NCBI GenBank assembly: GCA_902778895.1 | Contig: CACYZF010000001.1 | Coordinates: 62,001-126,000 of the forward strand | Reading direction: 5' to 3' | Length of the DNA: 64,000 bases | Source: an uncultured bacterium | GTDB taxonomy: Bacteria > Verrucomicrobiota > Lentisphaeria > Victivallales > UBA1829 | Shown here: piece after piece, positions 28,530 through 37,281 of the stretch | Layout of the letters: each line of letters opens with the position of its first letter | How positions within the stretch are numbered: the first letter of the stretch is position 1 | Notes under the pieces: generated by a model | Database searches by the model: none | What the model was told of the DNA's origin: nothing | The model's input: only the letters and a program-made list of their open reading frames with translations | Position numbers and translations under genes: made by a program

Positions 28530-30440
28530 ATGAGCACCGAAATCAAAACGCCGAATCTGGAAGAGATCGCCGCGAACTATAAAAAAGTCGTCGCCAAGCT
28601 CAAACGCCGCATCATCATCTGCGGCGGTACCGGATGCATCGCCAACGGTTCCATGAAGGTCCGCGACGCCATCTGCGCCGAGCTCGAAAAAGCCGGCGAA
28701 CACATCGAAGTCGTCCTCGACCGTCACGACTGCTCCAAGAACGAGGGCGTCACCTACTTCTCCAAGTCCGGCTGTCAGGGATTCTGCCAGATGGGCCCAA
28801 TCCTTCGCATCGAACCTGAAGGGATCTTCTACTGCCATGTGAAACCCGAAGATGCGGCCGAGATCGTCCACGTGACGCTGATCGGCGGCGAGATCATCGA
28901 CCGTCTGGTCTACGTCGATCCCGTCAGCGGCAAGGCCTGCCGCCATGAGGACGAGATCGCGTTCTACGCCCGTCAGACCCGCGTCGTGCTGGCCAACTAC
29001 ATGATCGAGCCGGACGACGTCGAGGAATACATCGCACGCGAAGGTTATGTCGGCGCGCGCAAGGCCATCACCGAGATGACCCCGGAACAGGTCTGCCAGA
29101 CCATGATCGACGCCGGTCTCCGCGGCCGCGGCGGCGGCGGTTTCCCCACCGGCCTCAAATGGAAATTCACGCTCGCTTCCCAGAACGACAAGAAATACGT
29201 CATCTGCAACGGCGACGAAGGTGACCCGGGCGCGTTCATGGACCGCTCCGTCATGGAAGGCAATCCCCACGCCGTGCTCGAAGGCATGATGATCGCGGGC
29301 CGCGCGATCGGCGCAGATGAAGGCGTGGTGTACGTCCGCGCCGAATACCCGCTGGCCGTCGAACGCATCCGCAAGGCGATCGCCGACGCTGAGGCGTACG
29401 GCCTGCTCGGCAAGAACCTCTTCGGCACCAATTTCAATTTCTCCATCCGCGTGATGGAAGGCGCAGGCGCGTTCGTCTGCGGCGAAGAGACCGCCCTGAT
29501 CGCCTCCGTGGAAGGCAAGCGCGGCATGCCGATGCCGAAGCCGCCGTTCCCGGCGCAGAAGGGCCTCTACGGCAAGCCGACCGTCATCAACAACGTGGAA
29601 ACGCTCGCCTCCGTGGCGTACATCATCCGCAACGGTGCTGAGAAGTACCGCGAAGTCGGTCCGCAGAACTCCCCCGGCACGAAGACGTTCGCCCTCACCG
29701 GCCACGTCGCGAACACCGGCCTCATCGAAGTCCCGTTCGGCACCACCCTCCGCGAGATCGTGTACAACATCGGCGGCGGCGTGACGGACAACACCGGCAA
29801 GGTGACCGGCGAAGACTTCAAATCCGTGCAGATCGGCGGCCCGTCCGGCGGCTGCCTGGTCCCCGAGCTCCTCGACCTCCCGCTCGACTTCGACTCCCTG
29901 AAGAGCGCCGGCGCGATGGTCGGTTCCGGCGGACTCGTCGTCATGAACAAGCAGACCTGCATGGTCCGCATCGCGCGGTTCTTCATGCAGTTCACGCAGA
30001 ACGAATCCTGCGGCAAGTGCGTGCCGTGCCGCGAAGGCACGAAGCAGATGCTCGCGCTGCTTGACGACATCATCGAAGGCCGCGCCACGGAAGATACGCT
30101 CGACCTCCTCGAGAAGACCGCAAAAGCCGTCCAGCTCGGCTCCCTCTGCGGCCTCGGCAAGACCGCCCCGAACCCGGTCCTCTCCACCCTGCGCTATTTC
30201 CGCAAGGAGTACGAAGACCACGTGTTCCGCAAGATCTGCCCGACCGGCGAATGCAAGGCGCTCGCCCGTCCCGAGATCGACCCCGCGAAGTGCAAAGGCT
30301 GCACGGCCTGCGCCCGCAAGTGCCCCGTCGGCGCGATCACCGGCAAGGTGAAGACCGCGCACAGCATCGACCCCGAAAAATGCATCAAGTGCGGCGCCTG
30401 CAAGGCCGCGTGCAAGTTCGGCGCAGTCAAGGGAATCTGA
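28530..30440 (+). CDS. hydB: NAD-linked [FeFe] hydrogenase, NuoF-like FMN/NADH subunit (HydB/HndC)
   Basis: The 636-residue protein has three parts. Residues 30-120 form a [2Fe-2S] thioredoxin-like domain (CGGTGC, then CQGFCQMGP). The NuoF core has the FMN/NADH glycine loop GRGGGGFPTGLKW (about 195-207), CNGDEGDPGAF, a GEETALI region and the [4Fe-4S] motif ESCGKCVPCREGT (about 491-503). The C-terminus adds two ferredoxin clusters, CKGCTACARKCP and CIKCGACKAACK. This is the layout of the flavin subunit of trimeric bifurcating hydrogenases such as Thermotoga HydABC, which couple H2 to NAD and ferredoxin. Bifurcation is inferred from subunit layout, not shown. Confidence 0.94.
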   Translation: MSTEIKTPNLEEIAANYKKVVAKLKRRIIICGGTGCIANGSMKVRDAICAELEKAGEHIEVVLDRHDCSKNEGVTYFSKSGCQGFCQMGPILRIEPEGIFYCHVKPEDAAEIVHVTLIGGEIIDRLVYVDPVSGKACRHEDEIAFYARQTRVVLANYMIEPDDVEEYIAREGYVGARKAITEMTPEQVCQTMIDAGLRGRGGGGFPTGLKWKFTLASQNDKKYVICNGDEGDPGAFMDRSVMEGNPHAVLEGMMIAGRAIGADEGVVYVRAEYPLAVERIRKAIADAEAYGLLGKNLFGTNFNFSIRVMEGAGAFVCGEETALIASVEGKRGMPMPKPPFPAQKGLYGKPTVINNVETLASVAYIIRNGAEKYREVGPQNSPGTKTFALTGHVANTGLIEVPFGTTLREIVYNIGGGVTDNTGKVTGEDFKSVQIGGPSGGCLVPELLDLPLDFDSLKSAGAMVGSGGLVVMNKQTCMVRIARFFMQFTQNESCGKCVPCREGTKQMLALLDDIIEGRATEDTLDLLEKTAKAVQLGSLCGLGKTAPNPVLSTLRYFRKEYEDHVFRKICPTGECKALARPEIDPAKCKGCTACARKCPVGAITGKVKTAHSIDPEKCIKCGACKAACKFGAVKGI

Positions 30441-30461
30441 AAACTATAAGGATCATTCATC

Positions 30462-32528
30462 ATGGCCGATAATGTTAAAACGCTTACCGTGAACGGACGG
30501 GAAGTCACGTTCACCAACGAACGCAACCTTCTCGAAGTCATCCGCAAAGCCGGGATCGAGATCCCGACCTTCTGCTATCACTCCGAACTGAGCATCTACG
30601 GTGCATGCCGCCTCTGCCTTGTCCTCGTCGAAGGCAAGGGCATCATGGCGTCCTGCTCCACCGCCCCCGCGCCCGGCATGGTCGTCCACACGGACACCAA
30701 GGAAATCCGCGACATGCGCAAGATCAGCGTGGAACTCCTGCTCGCCAACCACAACCGCGAATGCCCGACCTGCGCCCGCAACGAGAACTGCACCCTGCAG
30801 CGCATCGCCTACCAGCTCGGCGTTCAGGACATCCGCTTCAAATCCGTGAAGAAGGACGATCCGATCGACTTCTCCTCCCCGTCGCTCGTCCGCGACCCGA
30901 ACAAGTGCGTGCTCTGCGGCGACTGCGTGCGCGTCTGCTCCGAAATCCAGGGCATCGGCGCGATCGACTTCTCGAACCGTGGCTCGAACGCCCGCGTGGC
31001 CCCGGCCTTCGGCGCGTCCCTCGGCGCGGTCGAGTGCGTGAACTGCGGCCAGTGCGCCGCCGTCTGCCCCACCGGCGCAATCGTGCCGAAACAGGACCGC
31101 AACCGCGTGTGGGACGCCCTGTACGATCCCACCAAGACCGTCGTGGTGCAGGTCGCCCCGGCCGTCCGCGTGGCGCTGGGTGAATACTTCGGCGCGAAGC
31201 CGGGCGAGAACGTGGCGGGCAAGCTCGTCGCCGCCCTGAAGCTCATGGGCTTCAAGCACGTCTATGACACCAGCTTCTCCGCCGACATGACCATCTTCGA
31301 GGAAGCGACCGAGCTCATCGACCGTATCGCCAACGGCGGCACGCTCCCGATGTTCACCAGCTGCTGCCCCGCCTGGGTCAAGTTCGCCGAGATCTACTTC
31401 CCCGAAATGATTCCGCACATCTCCAGCTGCCGTTCCCCGCAGGCCATGTTCGGCTCCATCGCCAAGAAGGTCCTGCCCGAACAGCTCGGCTGCAAGCGCG
31501 AGGACCTCGTGGTAGTCTCCATCATGCCCTGCACAGCGAAGAAGTTCGAAGCCCAGCTGCCGAAGTTCAACGTCGACGGCAAGCAGGAAGTCGACATCGT
31601 CGTGACCACCAGCGAAGTCCAGCGCATGATCAACTCGCTCGGCATCAAGCTCAACGAGCTCCAGCCCGAAGCGTTCGACATGCCCATGGGATTCGCGACC
31701 GGCGGCGGCGTCATCTTCGGCGCGTCCGGCGGCGTCATGGAAGCCGCGCTCCGCTACGCGGTCGAAAAGCTCGAAGGCAAGCCGCTCGCCAGCGTCGACT
31801 TCAAGGCCGTCCGCGGCATGAACACCCTCAAGGAAGCCACCGTGACCGCGGCAGGCAAGGAAATCCGCGTGGCGGTCGTCCACGGCCTCGCCAACGCCAA
31901 GCGCCTCATCAACGACGTCCGCTCCGGCAAAGCCCACTACGACTTCGTCGAAGTCATGGCGTGCCCCGGCGGCTGCATCTCCGGCGGCGGCCAGCCCGTC
32001 GGCGTCACGGACGCGATCCGCATCCAGCGCCAGCAGGGCCTCTACGCGGCCGACAAGTCTCAGCAGGTCCAGAAGAGCCAGGACAACTTCCTGGTCGACC
32101 AGTGCTACAAGCAGCACATCGGCGGCAAGCCCGGCTCCCATGAGGCGCACCATCTGCTGCACACGGTCTACCAGAACCGCAGCCAGATCTTCGACGCGAA
32201 GATTCCGATCATGCGCGGCACGGCTCCGAACCGCTTCATGATCACCGTCACGATCTGCGCCAAGCAGGACAACTGCCCCGGCCAGCTCCTGATCGGCATG
32301 ATCTCCGAATACGTCCGCGGCAAGAACTACACGGACAAGGTCGACATGGACGCCGCGTTCTCGTCCCGCCCCGAACAGGATGGCACGATCTGCGTGACCA
32401 TCGGCGATGAAGTCGTCGAGCGCACCAAGTTCCGGAACGCCCTGAACACGCTGGAACAGCTCCAGAACCAGGCCGCTTTCGAGACGATCAAGAAGAAGAT
32501 CGACGAAAGCGTCGCCAAGCTCGGTTAA
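30462..32528 (+). CDS. hydA: Catalytic [FeFe] hydrogenase subunit (HydA, NAD-linked type)
   Basis: The 688-residue protein starts with a plant-type [2Fe-2S] domain (CRLCLVLVEG, Cys-rich, residues 1-80), a His/Cys [4Fe-4S] site (HNRECPTCARNENC), and two further clusters (CVLCGDCVRVC, CVNCGQCAAVCP). The H-cluster motifs are complete: TSCCPAWVK (about 298-306), MPCTAKK (about 355-361) and MACPGGCISGGGQP (about 498-511). The small-subunit HHLLHTVY helix follows. About 100 extra C-terminal residues (from roughly 585) match no domain I recognise and have few cysteines, unlike the C-terminal [2Fe-2S] of some HydA. It should make or consume H2 with NADH and ferredoxin. Maturases (hydEFG) are not in the window. 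Confidence 0.95.
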   Translation: MADNVKTLTVNGREVTFTNERNLLEVIRKAGIEIPTFCYHSELSIYGACRLCLVLVEGKGIMASCSTAPAPGMVVHTDTKEIRDMRKISVELLLANHNRECPTCARNENCTLQRIAYQLGVQDIRFKSVKKDDPIDFSSPSLVRDPNKCVLCGDCVRVCSEIQGIGAIDFSNRGSNARVAPAFGASLGAVECVNCGQCAAVCPTGAIVPKQDRNRVWDALYDPTKTVVVQVAPAVRVALGEYFGAKPGENVAGKLVAALKLMGFKHVYDTSFSADMTIFEEATELIDRIANGGTLPMFTSCCPAWVKFAEIYFPEMIPHISSCRSPQAMFGSIAKKVLPEQLGCKREDLVVVSIMPCTAKKFEAQLPKFNVDGKQEVDIVVTTSEVQRMINSLGIKLNELQPEAFDMPMGFATGGGVIFGASGGVMEAALRYAVEKLEGKPLASVDFKAVRGMNTLKEATVTAAGKEIRVAVVHGLANAKRLINDVRSGKAHYDFVEVMACPGGCISGGGQPVGVTDAIRIQRQQGLYAADKSQQVQKSQDNFLVDQCYKQHIGGKPGSHEAHHLLHTVYQNRSQIFDAKIPIMRGTAPNRFMITVTICAKQDNCPGQLLIGMISEYVRGKNYTDKVDMDAAFSSRPEQDGTICVTIGDEVVERTKFRNALNTLEQLQNQAAFETIKKKIDESVAKLG

Positions 32529-32540
32529 TCCGCGCAAAAC

Positions 32541-32580
32541 AAAGGGACGGCTTCGCACCGTCCCCTTGTGCAAGTCTCTT
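32541..32580 (+). terminator. Probable terminator of the hydrogenase operon
   Basis: Stem GGGACGG (32544-32550) with CCGTCCC (32558-32564), loop CTTCGCA. The tail is only moderately T-rich (to TCTCTTTT). Confidence 0.6.
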
Positions 32581-32626
32581 TTCCTCCGCTCTTTTACAGG
32601 GGCGGAGGAATTTTTCATTTTTCTTG

Positions 32627-32654
32627 TTGTATTTCTCGGAGAGTGTGCTATATT
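32627..32654 (+). promoter_or_regulatory. Promoter of the ftsB-sua5 pair
   Basis: TTGTAT (32627-32632), 16-nt spacer, TATATT (32649-32654) with TGTGC before it, an extended -10. The ATG is 24 nt further on. Confidence 0.7.
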
Positions 32655-32677
32655 AGTGTATTACCGAGGTGTATACA

Positions 32678-32953
32678 ATGGGAAAACTGCTGACAGGCGT
32701 CATTTATATTCTGTTGGTGCTGGTACTGATCGTATCCGGCATCCTCGTGTTGCCCGCGTACCGGAAGTACAAGCAGACGAAGCAGGAAGTGGTGACCCTT
32801 CAGGACGATCTGGACCGCGTGAAGAGGGAATATCTCACGCTCCAGCAGGAAGTCCATGACCTCCAGCACAACGCCTCCGCCATCGAAAAAGTCGCCCGCG
32901 AGCAATACCATCTGTCCCGCGAGGGCGAAGTGATCTATATTTACTCCGAGTGA
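32678..32953 (+). CDS. ftsB: FtsB/DivIC-like cell division protein
   Basis: The 91-residue single-pass membrane protein starts at ATG 32678, with GAGGT seven nt before it. Residues 5-30 form one membrane helix (VIYILLVLVLIVSGILVLPAY). A coiled coil follows (TKQEVVTLQDDLDRVKREY, about 36-72), then AREQYHLSREGEVIYIY. That EKVAREQYHLxxxGE ending is the signature of the septum formation initiator (FtsB/DivIC) family. It would join FtsL and FtsQ in the divisome, with its coiled coil in the periplasm. It is too short and generic to exclude other septum-initiator-like roles. Confidence 0.83.
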   Translation: MGKLLTGVIYILLVLVLIVSGILVLPAYRKYKQTKQEVVTLQDDLDRVKREYLTLQQEVHDLQHNASAIEKVAREQYHLSREGEVIYIYSE

Positions 32954-32959
32954 TTCCTC

Positions 32960-33556
32960 ATGGAGCGTATCCCCTGTGCCGACGCGTCCGCCGTCGCGTT
33001 TTTCTGCGACGTTTTGCGGCATGACGACGGTGTTTTGCTTGTCCCGACCGAGACCGTCTATGGACTGGTCTGCGACGCTTTACATGAAGCCGCCCGCTCG
33101 AAGATTTATGAGATGAAACGGCGTCCGGCGTCCAAACTTCTCACCCTCTTTTTCGCCTCGCGTGAGGCGGCTGATGCGGCGTTTCCCGCCATGCCGGAGA
33201 CCGCAAAACGTTTCGCGGCGGCGTTCTGCCCCGGCCCCGTGACCCTGATCGTGCCGGATGGCGACGCGTTCACAGGATTCCGCATTCCCGATCACCCCGC
33301 GCTGCTGAACCTTCTTGCTGCCTACGGGCGTCCTCTGGCCTCGACCAGCGCGAACCTTTCCGGAGAGCCCGCTGCGCATACGGTCGACGAAGCACTGGCG
33401 TCGCTCGCGATTCCGCCCGACGGCGTGCTGGACGGTGGCGCGATCCCGCCGGATTCCGCGGCCTCGACCGTGATCAAAATCGAACGCGACGGCGCGTGGA
33501 GCATCCTGCGTCTTGGTCCGGTGTCGGAAGACATGCTCCGGGCGGCGCTTGCCTGA
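32960..33556 (+). CDS. tsaC: L-threonylcarbamoyladenylate synthase (Sua5/YrdC/TsaC family)
   Basis: The 198-residue YrdC-fold protein has LVPTETVYGLVCDA near the N-terminus, KRRPASKLLTLFF (the KxRP/K-rich nucleotide-binding stretch), FCPGPVTLIVP, FRIPDHP and PLASTSANLSGEP. These are the standard TsaC motifs. The enzyme makes threonylcarbamoyl-AMP from Thr, bicarbonate and ATP for the t6A37 modification of tRNA. It is the short TsaC form, without the C-terminal Sua5 domain. It begins 6 nt after ftsB and is very likely co-transcribed. Confidence 0.92.
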   Translation: MERIPCADASAVAFFCDVLRHDDGVLLVPTETVYGLVCDALHEAARSKIYEMKRRPASKLLTLFFASREAADAAFPAMPETAKRFAAAFCPGPVTLIVPDGDAFTGFRIPDHPALLNLLAAYGRPLASTSANLSGEPAAHTVDEALASLAIPPDGVLDGGAIPPDSAASTVIKIERDGAWSILRLGPVSEDMLRAALA

Positions 33557-33585
33557 CATGCCGGCATAGTTGGCAACCGGGTCCC

Positions 33586-33632
33586 GTGCCCTGACGTAGC
33601 TGGGCACTGCTGCAGTGGAGGCTCTGCCTCCG
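33586..33632 (+). repeat. Two-hairpin dispersed repeat, copy B
   Basis: Hairpin 1 is GTGCCC (33586-33591) with GGGCAC (33602-33607). An 8-nt linker, TGCTGCAG, follows. Hairpin 2 is GGAGGC (33617-33622) with GCCTCC (33626-33631), loop TCT. A palindrome ATGCCGGCAT (33558-33567) sits just upstream. It follows the tsaC stop by 29 nt and precedes the fabD promoter. Confidence 0.6.
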
Positions 33633-33634
33633 AT

Positions 33635-33662
33635 TTGCATTTTCTGAAAAATGTGGTATTTT
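33635..33662 (+). promoter_or_regulatory. Promoter of the fabD-fabG genes
   Basis: TTGCAT (33635-33640), 16-nt spacer, TATTTT (33657-33662), preceded by AATGTGG. Confidence 0.75.
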
Positions 33663-33736
33663 ATTATGCCTGCTTTTTTCTCCGGAATCATTAGATAATT
33701 CCGGTTGCGGGCGTCATCCATGAAAGGACAACGACA

Positions 33737-34648
33737 TTGAAAACAGCGTTTTTATTCTCGGGGCAGGGCGCCCAGGCAGTCGGCATGGGCAAGGACCTGT
33801 ACGAAGCGTCGCCCGCGGCGAAAGCGGTTTTCGACCGCGCGGATGCCGTGCTCGGCCGCAGCCTCTCCAAACTTTGCTTTGAAGGTCCGGAATCCGATCT
33901 GACCGCGACGGCGAACTGCCAGCCCGCGATCTATACCACTAGCATGGCATGTCTGGCTGCCTGGTTGGAAAAGAACCCCGGTGAGGAAGCCGTGGCCGCG
34001 GGCGGACTGAGCCTCGGCGAATACGCGGCGTTCGCGTCCGCCGGGACGTTCACGTTCGAGGACGGCCTGAAACTTGTGGCGAAGCGCGCGGCCCTGATGG
34101 ACGCCGCCTGTCACGAGGCCGAGGGCGGCATGGCCGCCATCATCGGCGGCGATCCCGCCGTGATCGCGGAAGTCTGCGCGGAATGCGATATTGATGTGGC
34201 GAACTACAATTCGCCCGGCCAGATCGTGATCAGCGGCGTGAAGGACCAGGTCCTGAAGGCGTGCGGAATCCTGAAGGAACGCGGCGTTAAGCGCGCCCTG
34301 CCTCTGAACGTGGCGGGAGCGTTCCACAGCCGCATGATGGCCTCCGCGGGCGCGGCGCTGGCCCCCGTGCTGGACGCTACGCCGATGAACGCGCCGAAGT
34401 TCCCTGTGCTTCAGAATTTCACAGGCGAACCCGAATCCGATCCGGCGAAGATCCGCGCGAACCTGGTCTCTCAGGTCGCCGGCAGCGTCCGCTGGGACAC
34501 CTGCGTGCGCGTGATGGCCGAACGTTTCGGCGCGGAACGTTTTGTGGAGTTCGGACCGGGAACGGTCCTGACCGGCCTCGTGCGGAAGATCCTGCCGGGC
34601 GCGGCCCTGCACAACGTCTCCGGCGCGGACGGACTGGCGAACGCCTGA
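33737..34648 (+). CDS. fabD: Malonyl-CoA:ACP transacylase
   Basis: The 303-residue protein opens AFLFSGQGAQAVGMGKDLYE, the FabD oxyanion-hole glutamine. The catalytic serine lies in GGLSLGEYAAF (GLSLGE is the GHSLGE box), and AFHSRMM supplies the catalytic His. The start codon is TTG at 33737, with GAAAGGA eight nt upstream; no better in-frame ATG exists. FabD loads malonate onto ACP. It leads the fabD-fabG-acpP-fabF cluster typical of bacterial type II fatty acid synthesis. GLSLGE in place of GHSLGE lacks one His common in this motif and is a known variation. Confidence 0.95.
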   Translation: MKTAFLFSGQGAQAVGMGKDLYEASPAAKAVFDRADAVLGRSLSKLCFEGPESDLTATANCQPAIYTTSMACLAAWLEKNPGEEAVAAGGLSLGEYAAFASAGTFTFEDGLKLVAKRAALMDAACHEAEGGMAAIIGGDPAVIAEVCAECDIDVANYNSPGQIVISGVKDQVLKACGILKERGVKRALPLNVAGAFHSRMMASAGAALAPVLDATPMNAPKFPVLQNFTGEPESDPAKIRANLVSQVAGSVRWDTCVRVMAERFGAERFVEFGPGTVLTGLVRKILPGAALHNVSGADGLANA

Positions 34649-34713
34649 CTTGTTCTAAATAAAAATCAGATAGAAAACCCAATCATACAGAAACTCGAAT
34701 CAGGAGAAACACA

Positions 34714-35457
34714 ATGAGTCAACTCGAAAACAGAGTGGCGCTGGTGACCGGGGGAGCCCGCGGCATCGGACGCGCGATCTGCGAACGTCTGGCCCAGGAA
34801 GGCGCGAAGCTCGCCATCGTGGACATCATGCAGGAAACGGCGGACAAGACAGTGGCGGAATTCCGCGCACAGGGCATCGACGCCATCGCCATCGCGGCGA
34901 ACGTCGCGAAGTTCGAAGACGCCGAAGCGTCGATCAAGACGGTCATGGATAAATACGGCCGCCTCGACATCCTCGTGAACTGCGCCGGCATCACCAAGGA
35001 CAACCTGCTCATGCGCATGAGCGAGTCCGACTGGGACGCCGTGATCGCCGTCAATCTGAAGGGCACCTACAACTTCATCAAGGCGGCCATCCGTCCCATG
35101 ATGAAGGCCCGTTACGGCAAGATCGTGAACATCTCCAGCGTGGTTGGCCGTGCCGGAAACGCCGGACAGGTCAACTACTCCGCCTCCAAGGCCGGCGTCA
35201 TCGGCGTCACGAAGTCCGTGGCGAAGGAACTCGGCAGCCGCAACATCATGGTGAACGCGGTCGCGCCCGGCTACATCATGACCGACATGACCGAAAACCT
35301 TCCCGACGAAGCCAAGAAGTTCTTCCTGGAACTGATCCCGCTGAAGCGCGGCGGCAAGCCCCAGGACGTCGCCAACGTCGTGGCGTTCCTCTGCGGCCCA
35401 GATTCCGACTACGTGACCGGCCAGGTGATCAACTGCTGCGGCGGCTTCCTGATGTAA
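34714..35457 (+). CDS. fabG: 3-oxoacyl-ACP reductase
   Basis: The 247-residue short-chain dehydrogenase has the NADP(H) loop TGGARGIGRAICERLA, NCAGITKDNLLMRM, the catalytic Ser/Tyr/Lys in NISSVVGRAGNAGQVNYSAS and KAG, and the PGYIMTDMT loop of FabG. It reduces beta-ketoacyl-ACP in chain elongation. CAGGAGAAACACA precedes the ATG. It follows fabD by 65 nt with no terminator, so they are likely co-transcribed, while acpP has its own promoter. Confidence 0.96.
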   Translation: MSQLENRVALVTGGARGIGRAICERLAQEGAKLAIVDIMQETADKTVAEFRAQGIDAIAIAANVAKFEDAEASIKTVMDKYGRLDILVNCAGITKDNLLMRMSESDWDAVIAVNLKGTYNFIKAAIRPMMKARYGKIVNISSVVGRAGNAGQVNYSASKAGVIGVTKSVAKELGSRNIMVNAVAPGYIMTDMTENLPDEAKKFFLELIPLKRGGKPQDVANVVAFLCGPDSDYVTGQVINCCGGFLM

Positions 35458-35522
35458 TTTTTCTTTCGGAATGTAAAAAAACATCATTCGGCTATAAAAA
35501 CGCAAAAAAACGTGCAATGGAT

Positions 35523-35550
35523 TTGCAAAACCGCAAAAACGGTGTATATT
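35523..35550 (+). promoter_or_regulatory. Promoter of acpP
   Basis: TTGCAA (35523-35528), 16-nt spacer, TATATT (35545-35550). A perfect TATAAT overlaps at 35550-35555. An extra promoter would fit the high demand for ACP. Confidence 0.75.
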
Positions 35551-35614
35551 ATAATCCATACACGTTACAAAAAAACGAAAACCAACCCTTCTCACCATTA
35601 CGAAAGGATTTAAC

Positions 35615-35866
35615 ATGTCCGCTGAAATCGCACAAAAAGTCAAAGAGCTCGTCGTGAAGCAGCTCGCAGTCGCCGAAGACCAGGTCACCGAAGACGCCCG
35701 TTTTGTCGAAGACCTGAATGCCGACTCCCTCGACATCGTGGAAATGATCATGGCTCTCGAAGAAGAATTCAACTCCGAGATTCCGGACGAAGACGCCGAA
35801 AATCTGAAGACCGTCGGCGATGCGATCAAGTACATCGAAAGCAAGATGGCTGCTGCCAAGGAATAA
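35615..35866 (+). CDS. acpP: Acyl carrier protein
   Basis: The 83-residue acidic protein holds [20 protein letters not shown] with the serine (DSL) that takes the 4'-phosphopantetheine arm, near residue 38. Helices, length and charge match AcpP. AAAGGA lies before the ATG. It carries growing acyl chains between FabD, FabG and FabF, all encoded next to it. A strong terminator follows, so acpP is probably made as an abundant short transcript. Confidence 0.97.
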   Translation: MSAEIAQKVKELVVKQLAVAEDQVTEDARFVEDLNADSLDIVEMIMALEEEFNSEIPDEDAENLKTVGDAIKYIESKMAAAKE

Positions 35867-35885
35867 TTTCCTTCTTTTGCTTCCC

Positions 35886-35923
35886 GGGGTCATTCGTCTT
35901 GAGTGACCCCTTTTTTTCTTTTT
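35886..35923 (+). terminator. Strong intrinsic terminator after acpP
   Basis: Stem GGGGTCATTC (35886-35895) with GAGTGACCCC (35901-35910, one G-T pair), five-nt loop, then TTTTTTTCTTTTT. Confidence 0.97.
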
Positions 35924-35953
35924 CTACTAAGCGACCGGAGATAATAAGATACC

Positions 35954-37219
35954 ATGAACAACAGACGGCGAGTTGTAATAACCGGATACGGAGCGGTTTC
36001 CTGCGTGGGGAACGACGTGAACACCATGTGGGATTCCCTCATTAACGGGCGTTGCGGCATCGGCCGCGTGACCCAGTTCGACCCGAGCGATTTCAAGACG
36101 CAGGTCGGCGGCGAGGTGAAAAACCTCGACTGGGCCAGCGTCGTATCCGAAAAGGACTACCGCAGAGTCGACAGCTTCGTCACGTTTGCCCTGGTCGCTT
36201 TCGACGAAGCCCGGCGCGATGCCGGACTTCCGGCCGATTTCCGTGAGGAAGGCAGCGGACTCGACGTGAACCGCATCGGCGTCGTGGTCGGCAGCGGCAT
36301 CGGCGGTCTGCACACCATCGAGAGCCAGTGCGCCACGCTCCTGACGAAAGGCCCGAGCCGCGTCTCTCCTTTCATGATCCCGTCCATCATCACGAACATG
36401 GCTTCCGGCATGATCTCCATCCGCTGCGGCGCGGGCGGCCCGAATTTCTCGGTCGTTTCCGCATGCGCCACTGCCACGCACGCCATCGGCGCGAGCTTCG
36501 ACGCGATCGCCGACGGACGCGCCGACATGATGGTCACCGGCGGCGCGGAATCCTCCATCACCCGCCTCGGCTATGCCGGATTCTGCTCCATGAAGGCCAT
36601 GAGCACCCATTACAACGACACCCCCGAGGTCGCCAGCCGTCCGTTCGACCGCGACCGCGACGGTTTCGTGATGTCCGAGGGCGCCGGCATCCTCATCCTG
36701 GAAGAATACGAACACGCCGTGAAACGCGGCGCGAAGATCCACTGCGAAGTGGTCGGCTTCGGCGCGACCGGCGATGCGTTCCACATGACCGCGCCCATGA
36801 CCGGCGGACTCGGCGGCATGCGCGCATTCCAGATGGCGCTGGACAACGCCGGTCTGAATCCCGAAGATGTCGACTACATCAACGCCCACGGCACCAGCAC
36901 GCACCTGAATGACCTCTGCGAGACGCAGGCGATCAAGGCGCTGTTCGGCGATCATGCCCGCAAGCTCGCGATCAGCAGCACCAAGGGCGCCATGGGCCAC
37001 GGCCTCGGCGCGGCGGGCGGTTTCGAAACGATCATCGCTTCGAAGACCATCGAAACCGGGATCATCCCGCCGACCATCAACTACACGACGCCGGACCCCG
37101 AGTGCGACCTGGACTACACGCCGAACGTCGCGCGCGAACGCAAGGTCGACGTGGCGCTGAACACCAACCTCGGATTCGGCGGCCACAACGGCGTGATCGC
37201 TCTGCGCCGCTGCAAGTGA
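35954..37219 (+). CDS. fabF: 3-oxoacyl-ACP synthase II
   Basis: The 421-residue thiolase-fold condensing enzyme opens RRVVITGYGAVSCVGND. The nucleophile Cys is in VVSACATATHAIG (about 170), the two catalytic His are in NAHGTSTHLND and STKGAMGHGLGAAG, and NTNLGFGGHNG ends the protein. It elongates acyl-ACP with malonyl-ACP. GGAG lies about 14 nt before the ATG, a long gap, so translation may be modest. The terminator after acpP lies between them, implying readthrough or a separate promoter I could not identify. Confidence 0.96.
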   Translation: MNNRRRVVITGYGAVSCVGNDVNTMWDSLINGRCGIGRVTQFDPSDFKTQVGGEVKNLDWASVVSEKDYRRVDSFVTFALVAFDEARRDAGLPADFREEGSGLDVNRIGVVVGSGIGGLHTIESQCATLLTKGPSRVSPFMIPSIITNMASGMISIRCGAGGPNFSVVSACATATHAIGASFDAIADGRADMMVTGGAESSITRLGYAGFCSMKAMSTHYNDTPEVASRPFDRDRDGFVMSEGAGILILEEYEHAVKRGAKIHCEVVGFGATGDAFHMTAPMTGGLGGMRAFQMALDNAGLNPEDVDYINAHGTSTHLNDLCETQAIKALFGDHARKLAISSTKGAMGHGLGAAGGFETIIASKTIETGIIPPTINYTTPDPECDLDYTPNVARERKVDVALNTNLGFGGHNGVIALRRCK

Positions 37220-37281
37220 CCGGACCTGACAACGTTTTCTATTCGTTTTTTCAACATAATCCATTTTTTCGGAGGTTCCTT

